NCBI RefSeq assembly: GCF_011927665.1
Contig: NZ_JAATJA010000001.1
Coordinates: 1,593,019 to 1,657,018, forward strand
Origin: Desulfobaculum xiamenense
Lineage (GTDB): Bacteria; Desulfobacterota; Desulfovibrionia; Desulfovibrionales; Desulfovibrionaceae
DNA length: 64,000 nucleotides
Direction of reading: 5' to 3'
Under the pieces are notes generated by a model that searched no databases, had not been told where the DNA came from, and saw nothing but the letters and a program-made list of their open reading frames with translations. Positions 33,354 through 42,282 of the stretch are shown piece by piece. Each line of letters starts with the position of its first letter. Within the stretch, counting starts at the first letter, position 1. The translations under genes were made by a program, and so were the position numbers.

Positions 33354-34058
33354 ATGCTTCGAACCATTCTCTTCTACGCCCGCTACCTCCCGCTGACGGC
33401 CGCACTGACCCTGCTGGCCATCTGCGTGCCGAGCGCCGCGAAATGGTGCGCACGGACATGGGGCCGCGCCGCAATCCACTGCACGGGCATCACCCTCGAC
33501 GTGCGTCTTGGCGATCTCGACCCGAACCAGACCTACATCTTCATGGCCAACCATCAGAGCCAGCTTGACATTCCAGCGCTGACCACGGCCCTTGCGCCGT
33601 GGCAGATCGGCTTCGTCGCCAAGAAGGGGCTCTTCAACATTCCGCTCTTCGGCAAGGCTATGATCAATGCCGGCAACATTCCCATCGACCGCGGCAACCG
33701 CAGAAGCGCCATGAAAAGCGTGGACAAGGCGGCCGAACGCGTCCGCGCCGGACAGAGCATCGTCATCTTTCCCGAGGGCACACGCGCCACGGATCTCTCC
33801 TGCCTGCAGGAATTCAAGATCGGCGGCATGATCATCGCCCTCAAAACCGGCCTGCCGGTGGTCCCCGTGACCATCTCCGGCTCCGGCGAAGCACTGCCCA
33901 AGCACAACCTGTGCTTCGGACCGCAGCGCACCATAACCATCCGCGCCCTGCCGCCCATCAGCACGCAGGGGCGCTACACATTGAAAGAACGCGAAATATT
34001 CAAGGAAGACCTGTACCGCGCGATGAGCGCGGCCTACACGGAGCAACTCAATGGCTGA
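33354..34058 (+). CDS. plsC: 1-acyl-sn-glycerol-3-phosphate acyltransferase
   Basis: A 234-residue membrane-associated enzyme making phosphatidic acid from lysophosphatidic acid. The acyltransferase motifs are NHQSQLD (HX4D), a middle GNIPIDR and FPEGTR, followed by the proline motif VPVTI. An N-terminal hydrophobic segment (about 8-28) anchors it to the inner membrane. AAGGAAAA lies before ATG 33354. The stop overlaps the start of the RNase J gene by 8 bases, so the two form one operon. Confidence 0.9.
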   Translation: MLRTILFYARYLPLTAALTLLAICVPSAAKWCARTWGRAAIHCTGITLDVRLGDLDPNQTYIFMANHQSQLDIPALTTALAPWQIGFVAKKGLFNIPLFGKAMINAGNIPIDRGNRRSAMKSVDKAAERVRAGQSIVIFPEGTRATDLSCLQEFKIGGMIIALKTGLPVVPVTISGSGEALPKHNLCFGPQRTITIRALPPISTQGRYTLKEREIFKEDLYRAMSAAYTEQLNG

Positions 34059-35709
34059 AAAGAACGTCACCCTCACGCCCCTTGGCGGATTGGGTGAGAT
34101 TGGCATGAACTGCATGGTCATGGAGACGGAAGACTCCATGATTCTCATCGACTGCGGCCTGATGTTCCCGGAGGACTACCTCTTCGGCATCGACGTGGTC
34201 ATTCCCCGCTTCGACTACGTCGTGGAGAACAAGAAACGCCTCAAGGGCATTCTGCTCACCCACGGACACGAGGACCACATCGGCGCGCTGCCGTGGCTTC
34301 TGCAGCACGTGGACGCGCCGGTCTACGGTTCCGAATTCACCCTCGGTCTCGTTCAGGGCAAGCTGCGCGAGCACGACCAGCTCGACACCACCACCCTGTG
34401 CAAGGTCGAGGGGCACGACCGCATCGTGCTTGGCGACTTCGCAGTCACCTTCTTTCCGGTCTGCCACTCCATCGTCGGCGGATTCGGCATGGGCATCGAA
34501 ACCCCGGCGGGGCGCATCGTGCACACGGGCGACTTCAAGATCGACCGCTACCCCCTGCACGGCGTGGCCACGGACCTCGACGGCTTCAAGCACTTCGCCG
34601 AGGACGGGGAGGTCGCGCTCATGCTTTCCGACTCCACCAACGTGGAGCGCGACGGCTTCGCCCTCACCGAGCGAGAGATCAAGAACTCCCTGCACGACAT
34701 CTTCTCCCGCCACGACGGGCGCATCATCGTCACCCTCTTTTCGAGCCACATCCAGCGCATGCAGGAGGTCTTCGACCTCGCGGCGCAGTTCGGGCGCAAG
34801 GTCGCCGTCAACGGCAGAAGCCTCGTGCGCAACATCGAACTGGCCCGCGAACTCGGCTACCTGCGCGTGAAGGACAGCACCTTCATTGCCATGGAAGACC
34901 TGCCCTCCCTGCCCGACTCCGAAGTCGTGCTGCTGGTGACCGGCTCGCAGGGCGAGCCGCTGGCCTCGCTCTCGCGCATCGCCTCTGGCGAGCACCGCGA
35001 GCTGTCCATCCACGAGGGCGACCTCGTGCTCATGTCCTCGCGCTTCATCCCCGGCAACGTCCGCGCCATCACCAAGGTCATCGACAACCTCTACCGCCTC
35101 GGCGCGGAGGTGCTCTACGAGAGCGTACAGGCCATCCACGCATCGGGCCACGCCCATCGCGAGGAACTCAAGATCATGCTCGAAACCGTGCAGCCGAAGT
35201 TCTTCGTGCCCGTGCATGGCGAATACCGCCATCTGGTCAAGCACGCCCGGCTGGCGCGGGAATGCGGCGTCGCCCCGGAACGAGCCATGGTGCTTGAGAA
35301 CGGCGATCCGCTCACCCTGCTGGCCGATGGCGGCATCCGCCTCGAAGAGCGCGTGCCCGTGGACCAGATTCTCGTGGACGGCAAGGGCGTGGGCGACGTG
35401 GGCCAGACCGTGCTCAAGGAGCGCCAGCTTCTGGGCGGCGAGGGCATGGTCATCGTGACCCTCGTCGTGGACGTGGAGACCGGCGAAATCCTCGTCGGCC
35501 CGGACATCTCCTCCAAGGGCTTCGTGTTCGAGCAGCAGTACAGCCACCTGCTGGAAGACGCCAAATGCATCGTCCTCGACATCTTCGAGAACGTGCAGCC
35601 CGGCGACACCAGCAAGCTTAAGGAGCGCATCCGCTCCTCGCTGCGCCGCTTCTTCCGCCGCGTCATCGACCGCGACCCCGTGGTGGTGCCGCTGGTGATG
35701 CAGATCTAG
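34051..35709 (+). CDS. rnj: Ribonuclease J
   Basis: A 552-residue metallo-beta-lactamase/beta-CASP nuclease. The zinc motif is HGHEDH (71-76), with later His/Asp ligands in CHSIVGG and VHTGDFKID, beta-CASP motifs SDSTNVERDG and IHASGHA, and an RMMBL-like segment with PVHGEYRH. It degrades and matures RNA from the 5' end. Length matches the family. It overlaps plsC by 8 bases and ends at a strong terminator. Confidence 0.93.
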   Translation: MAEKNVTLTPLGGLGEIGMNCMVMETEDSMILIDCGLMFPEDYLFGIDVVIPRFDYVVENKKRLKGILLTHGHEDHIGALPWLLQHVDAPVYGSEFTLGLVQGKLREHDQLDTTTLCKVEGHDRIVLGDFAVTFFPVCHSIVGGFGMGIETPAGRIVHTGDFKIDRYPLHGVATDLDGFKHFAEDGEVALMLSDSTNVERDGFALTEREIKNSLHDIFSRHDGRIIVTLFSSHIQRMQEVFDLAAQFGRKVAVNGRSLVRNIELARELGYLRVKDSTFIAMEDLPSLPDSEVVLLVTGSQGEPLASLSRIASGEHRELSIHEGDLVLMSSRFIPGNVRAITKVIDNLYRLGAEVLYESVQAIHASGHAHREELKIMLETVQPKFFVPVHGEYRHLVKHARLARECGVAPERAMVLENGDPLTLLADGGIRLEERVPVDQILVDGKGVGDVGQTVLKERQLLGGEGMVIVTLVVDVETGEILVGPDISSKGFVFEQQYSHLLEDAKCIVLDIFENVQPGDTSKLKERIRSSLRRFFRRVIDRDPVVVPLVMQI

Positions 35710-35741
35710 CGCGCCCGCACGACACACCAAAATTGAACGCC

Positions 35742-35778
35742 AAAAGGCCCGCCATTCCGATAATGGCGGGCCTTTTTT
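35742..35778. terminator. Bidirectional terminator
   Basis: A 15-bp stem (35742-35756 with 35762-35776) with a T-run on the plus side and TTTT on the minus side. It ends both the plsC-rnj operon and the convergent cytochrome oxidase operon. Confidence 0.9.
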
Positions 35779-35795
35779 CGCGTCTGGCAAAAGCG

Positions 35796-36224
35796 TCAGG
35801 AAAGCAAAAACGTCCGCACCACCCACACGCCCGTCACCACCTGCCACACGGCCAGCGCGAAGAGCAGCAGATTATTCGCGCCATGGACCAGCGGCAGCAC
35901 CGTACGCCGCGCCCGCTTGCGGTCGAGCACCTCGCCGGTGGCATACCCCGTGATCAGAAGCGGCAACATCACGAGCCCCACCACGTAATGCGTGCCCGTC
36001 AGGTCGGACGATCCCCACTGGATGCGCGTCATGGCCGCCCCCCACACGAAGGCGACGAACCACACGATGAGCACCACCCGCCCCAGCAGAGCGTGGCGCT
36101 TCCAGTTGAACACCCTCTTGCGCCCGAGGTGTAGCGCCATGAACCGCCGCGCCCCGAGCCACAGCACATGGCAGGCCAGAAGCGTACACGCCAGTTGTAG
36201 CGCGGGATGAATCCACAGCAACAT
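35796..36224 (-). CDS. DUF4079-like membrane protein of the oxidase operon
   Basis: A 142-residue protein with four hydrophobic helices and membrane-placed histidines (near WIHP, ACHV, GTHYVVG, LVHGANN). The pattern recalls cytochrome b561/DUF4079-type proteins that may hold heme. GGAGGG precedes ATG 36224. It is the last gene of the oxidase operon, 38 bases after the heme farnesyltransferase, so a role in oxidase assembly or electron entry is likely. A longer frame reading through from 37352 is only the shadow of neighbouring genes. Confidence 0.72.
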   Translation of the reverse strand: MLLWIHPALQLACTLLACHVLWLGARRFMALHLGRKRVFNWKRHALLGRVVLIVWFVAFVWGAAMTRIQWGSSDLTGTHYVVGLVMLPLLITGYATGEVLDRKRARRTVLPLVHGANNLLLFALAVWQVVTGVWVVRTFLLS

Positions 36225-36262
36225 TCTCGTCCCTCCACGGGATGCGCCGCCGGACGCGGCGT

Positions 36263-37090
36263 CTACAGCCCCAGCAGCACGGCCACGCAAACCAATGGCA
36301 ATGACGCGTTGAGCCAGACCATGGCCCGCCCCGTGCGCCCCCACATGCCGCACAGACCAACGCCCACGCCGCACGCGGCGCTGGCCGCCGTCACGCCAAG
36401 CGCCGCCCCAGGCGCATCGACCAGAACCGGCAGGGCCAGCGCGGCGGTGAAATATCCCACCACCCACAGATACATGAGCGGGTTGAAAATTCTGCGCGGC
36501 ATCCGAAGTGGCGTCACCGGCAACCCGGCCGCCGCGAAGTCCTCCCGGTGCAATTCGGCCAGCATCCAGAAGTGCGGCACCTGCCACAGGTAGATCATTA
36601 GCCCCACGCCCAGAATTCCCGTGTCGAGCGGCTCTCCACCGGCGCACAGCCAGCCCGTGTACGGCGGCAGCGCACCGGCCACGCCGCCGACAAGCACTGC
36701 AAAACTCGTATGGCGCTTGAGCGGCGTGTACAGCCCGTTGTACAGCGCGACCACCCCGGCGCAGACGGCGAGAACCAACGCGCCACCCGCCATCCAGTAC
36801 AGCCCGGCCCCAAGGCCCATGGTCAGCGCCGCCGCCCCAGCCCCAGCGGCAGGCGTCATGCGTCCCGAAGCCACCGGCCGACTGGCGGTGCGGGACATGC
36901 GCGCGTCGATACGCCATTCCTGCACCTGATTGAGGGCCGAACATCCCGCGCAGAGGAAAAACGCCCCGCCTACCGCACCGACAAGCCGCCACACCGACAC
37001 GTTTCCGGCCAGCAGATACCCGAAGGCGGCAGCCCCGGCGACCATCGCCGAAATCCGAGGACGCACGAGCGCAACGACATCGCGCATCAT
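36263..37090 (-). CDS. ctaB: Protoheme IX farnesyltransferase
   Basis: A 275-residue membrane enzyme converting heme B to heme O for the oxidase. It has eight to nine hydrophobic segments and the prenyltransferase Asp-rich motif NQVQEWRIDARMSRTASRP near 54-72, with the later YTPLKRHT and the QVPHFW histidine region. ATG 37090 overlaps the subunit II stop. Its place in the oxidase operon confirms the role. No heme A synthase gene is present in the window, so heme O or A content is open. Confidence 0.92.
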   Translation of the reverse strand: MMRDVVALVRPRISAMVAGAAAFGYLLAGNVSVWRLVGAVGGAFFLCAGCSALNQVQEWRIDARMSRTASRPVASGRMTPAAGAGAAALTMGLGAGLYWMAGGALVLAVCAGVVALYNGLYTPLKRHTSFAVLVGGVAGALPPYTGWLCAGGEPLDTGILGVGLMIYLWQVPHFWMLAELHREDFAAAGLPVTPLRMPRRIFNPLMYLWVVGYFTAALALPVLVDAPGAALGVTAASAACGVGVGLCGMWGRTGRAMVWLNASLPLVCVAVLLGL

Positions 37091-38301
37091 CCGCCGTCCC
37101 GCTTCCCGAGGGACGTGAGCCAGCGCAGCAGGCTGTCCATGTCCTCGGCTGAAAGCTCCGTGTAGGCGGGCATGATGGGCTGGTATCCTTCCGGCACGGC
37201 GGCTTGCGGCTCAACGATGGCCTCACGCAGGTACGCCTCGTCCACCGTGACTTCCTCGCGCCGTCCAGCGCGCTCGACCATGCCCCGGCGTCCGAAGAGA
37301 CCCTTGAAACTCGGCCCCGCCACCTCGGAACCGTCCGTGGAATGGCAGCCAAGGCAACCCTGCGCCTCGGCGACCTCGCGCCCGGCGTCCACGCCCTCGC
37401 TGCGGCTGGATATCCAGCCGATCAAGTCCCGCAGGTCTTCATCGGGGATGACCCCCTCGTAGGGCGGCATCACTGGCTGATAGCCCTTGAGCAATTCCGC
37501 GCCGGGGTCGAGGATCGCCCGACGCAGATAGTCCCCGTCCACTCGGACCTCGCGCTCGGAGCCGTCCGGCATGACCAGCACGCGCGTCATGCCGAACACG
37601 TCGCGCAGGGTCGGCCCCACTCCATCGGTACCGTCGAGGGAATGGCAGGCCGTGCACCCGTACTGCGCCAGCAGTTCCTCGCCGCGCGCGGTGCCGCGCG
37701 CACCGGTTCCCGCGTACCATTCGTCAAAGGCCTCGCGCGCCACCACCCGGACGGTGCCCAGCATGTTGGCGTGCTTCAGCCCACAGTATTCGGCGCACAG
37801 GATGTCGTAGTCGCCCTCCCGCTCGGGCATGAACCACGCATACGTCGCCATGCCCGGCACGGTGTCGCGCTTGATACGAAATGCCGGCACGTAGAAGCTG
37901 TGCAGCACGTCCAGCGAGGTCATGGACAGCCGCACCGGCGTGCCCTGCGGTACGTAGAGCATGCCGCTTCGCCGTCCGTTGGGATAGATGAAGGCCCACG
38001 ACCACATGCGCCCCTCCACCCGCACCTGCAACGCGCTCTGCGGAGCCGACTGCAAGGCCCGGAAGCTATCCCAGCCGAACCAGAACATGCCCATGGCGAG
38101 GATGGTTGGGATGATGGTCCATGCCACCTCCATCCACACGCTCTCGCGCACCTCCTCGGCCCGCGGGTGGCGTGAATGGTGGTAGCGGTAGACGAACCAC
38201 AGCATCAGCCCCGTAACCAACAGCAGTATGCCCACCGACACCGCGAGGATGAACAGAAAAGCCTGATCGACCTTGGCGACTGCGTTGACCACGGAATTCA
38301 T
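37087..38301 (-). CDS. coxB: Cytochrome c oxidase subunit II fused to two cytochrome c domains
   Basis: A 404-residue subunit II. Two membrane helices (about 13-38 and 57-78) precede the cupredoxin domain with the binuclear CuA ligands Cys169, Cys173, His177 and Met180. Two C-terminal cytochrome c domains follow, with CTACH at 216 and CLGCH at 316. Most caa3-type subunits II carry one heme domain; a second is unusual and would give a built-in electron wire from cytochrome c553. The two heme domains resemble each other (GYQPVMPPYEGV and GYQPIMPAYTEL), suggesting internal duplication. ATG 38301 is the likely start, with GTG 38307 also possible. It overlaps ctaB. Confidence 0.93.
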   Translation of the reverse strand: MNSVVNAVAKVDQAFLFILAVSVGILLLVTGLMLWFVYRYHHSRHPRAEEVRESVWMEVAWTIIPTILAMGMFWFGWDSFRALQSAPQSALQVRVEGRMWSWAFIYPNGRRSGMLYVPQGTPVRLSMTSLDVLHSFYVPAFRIKRDTVPGMATYAWFMPEREGDYDILCAEYCGLKHANMLGTVRVVAREAFDEWYAGTGARGTARGEELLAQYGCTACHSLDGTDGVGPTLRDVFGMTRVLVMPDGSEREVRVDGDYLRRAILDPGAELLKGYQPVMPPYEGVIPDEDLRDLIGWISSRSEGVDAGREVAEAQGCLGCHSTDGSEVAGPSFKGLFGRRGMVERAGRREEVTVDEAYLREAIVEPQAAVPEGYQPIMPAYTELSAEDMDSLLRWLTSLGKRDGG

Positions 38302-38307
38302 GCCCAC

Positions 38308-38595
38308 CTACCTGTACGCCGTATCGAAGAAGGTGAAGCCGATGAAGATGGCGAGGATGACGAAGGCCGTCAGGACCATGGCGTGAAACGTGCGGTTCTC
38401 GTAGCGCAGATGCATGAACACCAGCACCACCAAGAGCGCCTTGGACGTGGCTATGGTCAGGGCGATGACCACATTCAGAAAGCCGAAATCAATTGTCGAG
38501 GCCCACACGGTAATGCCCGTCAGGGTCAGAAGCCCGCCCCACACGCCGACCAGTAGCCGGTAGGGAAGCACGTGATGCCGTCCGCCGTCGTCCAT
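38308..38595 (-). CDS. coxD: Cytochrome c oxidase subunit IV
   Basis: A 95-residue protein with three hydrophobic helices and the subunit IV pattern (ATSKALLVVLVFMHLRYE), the conserved motif of the prokaryotic small subunit. It sits between subunit III and subunit II, the usual position, with 6 bases to the subunit II start. It stabilises the oxidase complex in the membrane. Confidence 0.88.
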   Translation of the reverse strand: MDDGGRHHVLPYRLLVGVWGGLLTLTGITVWASTIDFGFLNVVIALTIATSKALLVVLVFMHLRYENRTFHAMVLTAFVILAIFIGFTFFDTAYR

Positions 38596-38610
38596 GCCTG
38601 CGCCTCCGCC

Positions 38611-39213
38611 TCACGTCACAAGATAGAAGAGCGGGAACAGGTAAATCCACACCAGATCCACCAGATGCCAGTACAGCCCGGCATTCTCCAACGTCACGAA
38701 GCGGTCCCGGTGCACACGCCCCGCCGCCACCAGCCCCATCACCCACGCGATGACGCACATGCCGATGACCACGTGTAGCCCGTGCAGGCCGGTCATGGCG
38801 TAGTACATCGCGTAGAACGCGGCCTGCCCCTTTTCCATCTCCAGCATGTGCTCCGAGCCAGGGTAAATGCCGTGCTGGAACTTGGCGCTCCACTCGAAGA
38901 ACTTGTTGATCAGGAACACGCCCGCCAGCCCCACCGTCGCGCCGAGTAGCGCCAGCGTCCGGCGACGCTCGCCACGTTGCACAGCCGTCACCGCAAGGGC
39001 CATGGTCAGACTGCTGGTGATGAGCACCACCGTGTTCGCGCTGCCAAAGGGAACGCTGAGCGTCGCGCTTCCGGCGTGGAACCCGGCCGGATAGCGCGAA
39101 AGGTGCACGGCGAACAGCACGAAGAGCCCGCCGAAAAGCAGTATCTCGGTGAACAGGAACAGCCACATGCCCATCTTCGCGCCTATGTAGTCAGGCTGCA
39201 CCTCATGCGTCAT
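38611..39213 (-). CDS. coxC: Cytochrome c oxidase subunit III
   Basis: A 200-residue membrane protein with five hydrophobic segments and family motifs: the N-terminal WLFLFTEILLFGGLF, FYAMYYAMTGLHGLHV, and the C-terminal YWHLVDLVWIYLFPLFYL. ATG 39213 overlaps the subunit I stop by 11 bases. The five-helix, 200-residue form is the short version common in bacteria. Confidence 0.93.
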   Translation of the reverse strand: MTHEVQPDYIGAKMGMWLFLFTEILLFGGLFVLFAVHLSRYPAGFHAGSATLSVPFGSANTVVLITSSLTMALAVTAVQRGERRRTLALLGATVGLAGVFLINKFFEWSAKFQHGIYPGSEHMLEMEKGQAAFYAMYYAMTGLHGLHVVIGMCVIAWVMGLVAAGRVHRDRFVTLENAGLYWHLVDLVWIYLFPLFYLVT

Positions 39214-40828
39214 CGAGGCGCACCTCCGCGAACTCGTAGGGCCCGGCCGTGACCACAGGCTCCCGCGCGAAATTGTGATGCGGCGGCGGGGAGGACAGGG
39301 TCCACTCCAGCGTGGCCGCGCCCCACGGATTGGCTCCCACGCGCTGACCAGCGCGGAGCCCGCGCCACAGATTCCAGAACATCAGCGCAAGCCCGACGGC
39401 CACAATCCACGAGCCAACGGTGGAGACGACATGCATGTCCGTGTACTGGGGCAGGTAATCGTAATAGCGCCGGGGCATGCCCTGAAGCCCGAGGATGAGC
39501 ATGGGAAAATACAGCACGTTCAGTCCCACGGCGAGGATGAGCGCGCTCGCGTTCGCCCTGCGGCGGTCGTACATCCTGCCGAATATCTTGGGGAACCAGT
39601 AGTGCATGGCCCCGAACAGCCCGAAGCCCGTGCCGCCGAAGATCACGTAATGGAAATGCCCCACCACGAAATACGTGTCGTGCACGTGGACGTCCGTGCC
39701 CGCGCTGCCGAGGACCAGCCCGGTCAGCCCGCCCACGCAGAACAGAAACACGAAGCACAGCGCGAAGGTCAACGGTGGTTCGAGACGAATGGCTCCCTTG
39801 TAGAGCGTCGCCACCCAGTTGAAGACCTTCACCGCCGAAGGAATGGCCACCACGAAGGTCAAAAGCGAAAAGACGAGCACCGCCGTGTCACTCATGCCGC
39901 TGGTGAACATGTGATGCGCCCACACCAGCGATCCCGCAAAGGCGATGGCGAGGCTCGACGCGGCGATGGTTCCATACCCGAAGATGCGCTTTCGCGAGAA
40001 GACGGGAATGATCTCGGAAACCACGCCCATGGCGGGAAGAATCATGATGTACACCGCCGGGTGCGAGTAGATCCAAAACAGGTGCTGGTAGAGGATGGGA
40101 TCGCCCCCGCGCGCGGGATCGAAAATGCCCATGCCGAGCACCCGCTCCGCCACGATGAGGAGCGCCGTAATGCCGAGGATGGGCGTGGCCAGCACCTGTA
40201 TCCACGCCGTGGCGTAGAGCGTCCACACGAAGAGCGGCAGCCGCCCCCAGCCCATGCCCGGCGCGCGCAGGCGGTGGATGGTCACGATGAAGTTGAGTCC
40301 GGTAAGGATGGACGAGAACCCGAGGATGAACACCGCCGTCACGGCCAGCCCCACGTTGGTGGTGGTCACGGCGGAGAACGGCACGTAGAAGGTCCAGCCG
40401 GTGTCCGGCGGGCCGTCGCCGGTGAACAGCGCGCTCACGGCGATGCACGCCCCGATGACGTAGAGCCACCACGAAAAGTTGTTGAGACGCGGAAAGGCCA
40501 CGTCCTCGGCACCGATGTGCAGCGGCAGGATGATATTGCCGAATGCGGCGGGAATGCTCGGGATGACCACAAGGAAGATCATGACCACCCCGTGCAGGGT
40601 GAACACGGCGTTATAGGTCTGCGCGCCCATGATCGTCTCGCCCGGAGCGATGAGCTCCAGCCGGATTGCCAGCCCGAGGAGCACCCCCACCACGAACATG
40701 ACGAGGATGCACGTCAGATAGAGCAGCCCGATGCGCTTGTGGTCCGTCGAGAACAACCACGCCCGCACGTGCCCCGCCCCCGCCACCGGCCCGAGGAAGC
40801 CGTTTCCCGCAGCCCCGGAATCAGCCAT
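39203..40828 (-). CDS. coxA: Cytochrome c oxidase subunit I
   Basis: A 541-residue catalytic subunit with twelve or more helices. It has the low-spin heme His in VFTLHGVVMIF, the crosslinked His-Tyr pair in HPAVYIMILP, CuB histidines in WAHHMF, and the heme a3 region VHDTYFVVGHFHYV. It reduces oxygen to water at the membrane with proton pumping. GGGGGAA lies before ATG 40828, which overlaps the end of the sco gene. The first 29 codons of the longer frame are sco shadow. Confidence 0.95.
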   Translation of the reverse strand: MADSGAAGNGFLGPVAGAGHVRAWLFSTDHKRIGLLYLTCILVMFVVGVLLGLAIRLELIAPGETIMGAQTYNAVFTLHGVVMIFLVVIPSIPAAFGNIILPLHIGAEDVAFPRLNNFSWWLYVIGACIAVSALFTGDGPPDTGWTFYVPFSAVTTTNVGLAVTAVFILGFSSILTGLNFIVTIHRLRAPGMGWGRLPLFVWTLYATAWIQVLATPILGITALLIVAERVLGMGIFDPARGGDPILYQHLFWIYSHPAVYIMILPAMGVVSEIIPVFSRKRIFGYGTIAASSLAIAFAGSLVWAHHMFTSGMSDTAVLVFSLLTFVVAIPSAVKVFNWVATLYKGAIRLEPPLTFALCFVFLFCVGGLTGLVLGSAGTDVHVHDTYFVVGHFHYVIFGGTGFGLFGAMHYWFPKIFGRMYDRRRANASALILAVGLNVLYFPMLILGLQGMPRRYYDYLPQYTDMHVVSTVGSWIVAVGLALMFWNLWRGLRAGQRVGANPWGAATLEWTLSSPPPHHNFAREPVVTAGPYEFAEVRLDDA

Positions 40829-41792
40829 CGCGTTCCCCCTTGCCGCGTGTCCTGCGCCCGGCCAGCATGAGCACGATGAACAGCACCAGCGCGAGGCCGA
40901 GGATGGACCCGCCAACCACGCGCATCGTGTCGAACACGTAGCGCCGCCCCTGCGGATCGTAGTCGAAGCAATAGGACAGAAGGCGCTTCACGGACAGGCC
41001 CACCCGCCCCTGCGCGGCCTCGGTGGCGGCCATGGTCACATCGAAGGGCAGGAAGTCCGTGCCGTAGAGATAGCGTACGATCTTCCCGTCCGGCGCCACG
41101 GCCACAGCCACGGCCGGATGCACGAAGGCGTCGCCCCGGCGCGCGAAGCCGAAGCCGATGGCGTCCATGGCGCGGTCGATGGTCGCCTTGTCGCCGGTGA
41201 GAAACAGCCAGTGTTCCGGCGGGAATCCCCCGCGCAGCGCGGCCATGTAGTTGCGTTTGCTGGCGGCGGCCACGGCCGGGGTATCCAGTTCGTCGAAACT
41301 CACGGCGATGACGCGCAGCTCGCGTCCGGCATCGAGCGGCACCTCGGGCAGAATCCGCGCGAAGGACGAAAGCATCAGATTGCACACGCTCGGACAGGTG
41401 AAGTACACAGGCAGGATGATGCTCGGAACGCTCGCCGCCGCGCGCAGATCCACGGCATCGCCATCCGAGTCGGTGAAGGTCAACCCCTCGGGTAGATACG
41501 CGCCCAGATGCTCGTCAACGCCCACGTCCATCTCGGGAGTGGGTGCCGCGTCGCTAGCGGATGTCGCCAGCTCGCGCATCATGGCCTCGTGGTCGTGACC
41601 GGGCGGGACCTTCGCGGCTTCGTGCCCATGCTCGGCCGGAGCATGCGCATCCCCATGTTCCGCGTGGTGCATGCCTGCGGATTCGACGGGCTGCGGCACC
41701 GCCCCATCGCCGGCGGCGGCAGGCCATCCGCCCCACGCGACGCAGCACAGCCACAGCGCGAGGCATAGCGCCCACGCCCGTAGCCAACGCAT
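40821..41792 (-). CDS. sco: SCO1/SenC copper chaperone for the oxidase CuA site
   Basis: A 323-residue protein. An N-terminal signal/anchor (about 5-25) is followed by a His-rich stretch (about 40-75, MHHAEHGDAHA and GHEAA) that could bind copper. Then comes a thioredoxin-like SCO domain with FTCPSVCNLM (CxxxC) and a later conserved His (FVHPAVA), and a C-terminal membrane helix (about 290-312). The C-terminal anchor after the SCO domain is less usual. Its start overlaps the cytochrome c553 stop by one base (TGATG), so the two are coupled. It delivers copper to subunit II. Confidence 0.9.
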   Translation of the reverse strand: MRWLRAWALCLALWLCCVAWGGWPAAAGDGAVPQPVESAGMHHAEHGDAHAPAEHGHEAAKVPPGHDHEAMMRELATSASDAAPTPEMDVGVDEHLGAYLPEGLTFTDSDGDAVDLRAAASVPSIILPVYFTCPSVCNLMLSSFARILPEVPLDAGRELRVIAVSFDELDTPAVAAASKRNYMAALRGGFPPEHWLFLTGDKATIDRAMDAIGFGFARRGDAFVHPAVAVAVAPDGKIVRYLYGTDFLPFDVTMAATEAAQGRVGLSVKRLLSYCFDYDPQGRRYVFDTMRVVGGSILGLALVLFIVLMLAGRRTRGKGERDG

Positions 41793-42100
41793 CAGAACTC
41801 CGACACGTACTTCGAAACCTCCCGAATATCCTCTTCGGACAGCTTCTTCAGCACGTTGGTCATGACGATCTTCTTGTCGCCGCCAAAACTGCCGTCCAGA
41901 TACCCGAAGAGCTTGCGTTCGAGCTCCCCGGCGCTCTGGCCCTTGATGGGCGGGCTGACGTTCAAGGCATGCTTGCTGCCGTCCACGCCGTGGCAACCGA
42001 TGCACTTCACGTACACGCCGCGCCCGTCCGCCTGCGCGGTAGCGAAGACCCCCATGACCAGCATAAAGAAAAACACTGAAACAACGACAAGATAGCGCAT
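41792..42100 (-). CDS. cyf: Cytochrome c553
   Basis: A 102-residue precursor with a signal peptide (about 1-24, cleavage after AQA) and a mature monoheme class I cytochrome. Heme attachment is CIGCH at 33-37 and the axial Met is in KKIVMTN. The mature protein is strikingly close to Desulfovibrio vulgaris cytochrome c553 (compare CIGCHGVDGSKHA and LDGSFGGDKK), which marks the lineage. It is a periplasmic electron donor, presumably to the two heme domains of subunit II. GGAGGG precedes ATG 42100. It is the first gene of the oxidase operon. Confidence 0.93.
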   Translation of the reverse strand: MRYLVVVSVFFFMLVMGVFATAQADGRGVYVKCIGCHGVDGSKHALNVSPPIKGQSAGELERKLFGYLDGSFGGDKKIVMTNVLKKLSEEDIREVSKYVSEF

Positions 42101-42124
42101 TCGTCCCTCCATGGGATTGATTTC

Positions 42125-42145
42125 GATGATGGAGAATCCACCATC
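42125..42145. promoter_or_regulatory. Inverted repeat before the oxidase operon
   Basis: GATGATGGA (42125-42133) and TCCACCATC (42137-42145), one mismatch, 3-base centre. It lies 25-45 bases upstream of the cytochrome c553 start, where a regulator or the promoter should act. Confidence 0.45.
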
Positions 42146-42223
42146 GGTGACCATACCACAGGCAGGGGACATTTTCACCCCGGAAGCGCACTTTCCCATG
42201 CCGTCGTCATCATCGCCCCAAAC

Positions 42224-42257
42224 AAAAGCCCCCCGCGACGCAAGCGTCGCGGGGGGC
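42224..42257 (-). terminator. Terminator of the first chemoreceptor gene
   Basis: A perfect 13-bp stem (42228-42240 with 42245-42257), 4-base loop, then TTTTGTTT on the minus strand, 25 bases past the stop. Confidence 0.92.
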
Positions 42258-42282
42258 CGTAGGGTCAGATGAATCGGTACGA

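Noticed and set aside
36225-37352. A long minus-strand frame running into the DUF4079-like protein, suggesting a 518-residue fusion
   Set aside because: The extension lies in the wrong frame of ctaB and subunit II and has a low-complexity translation. The ribosome site and signal fit ATG 36224.
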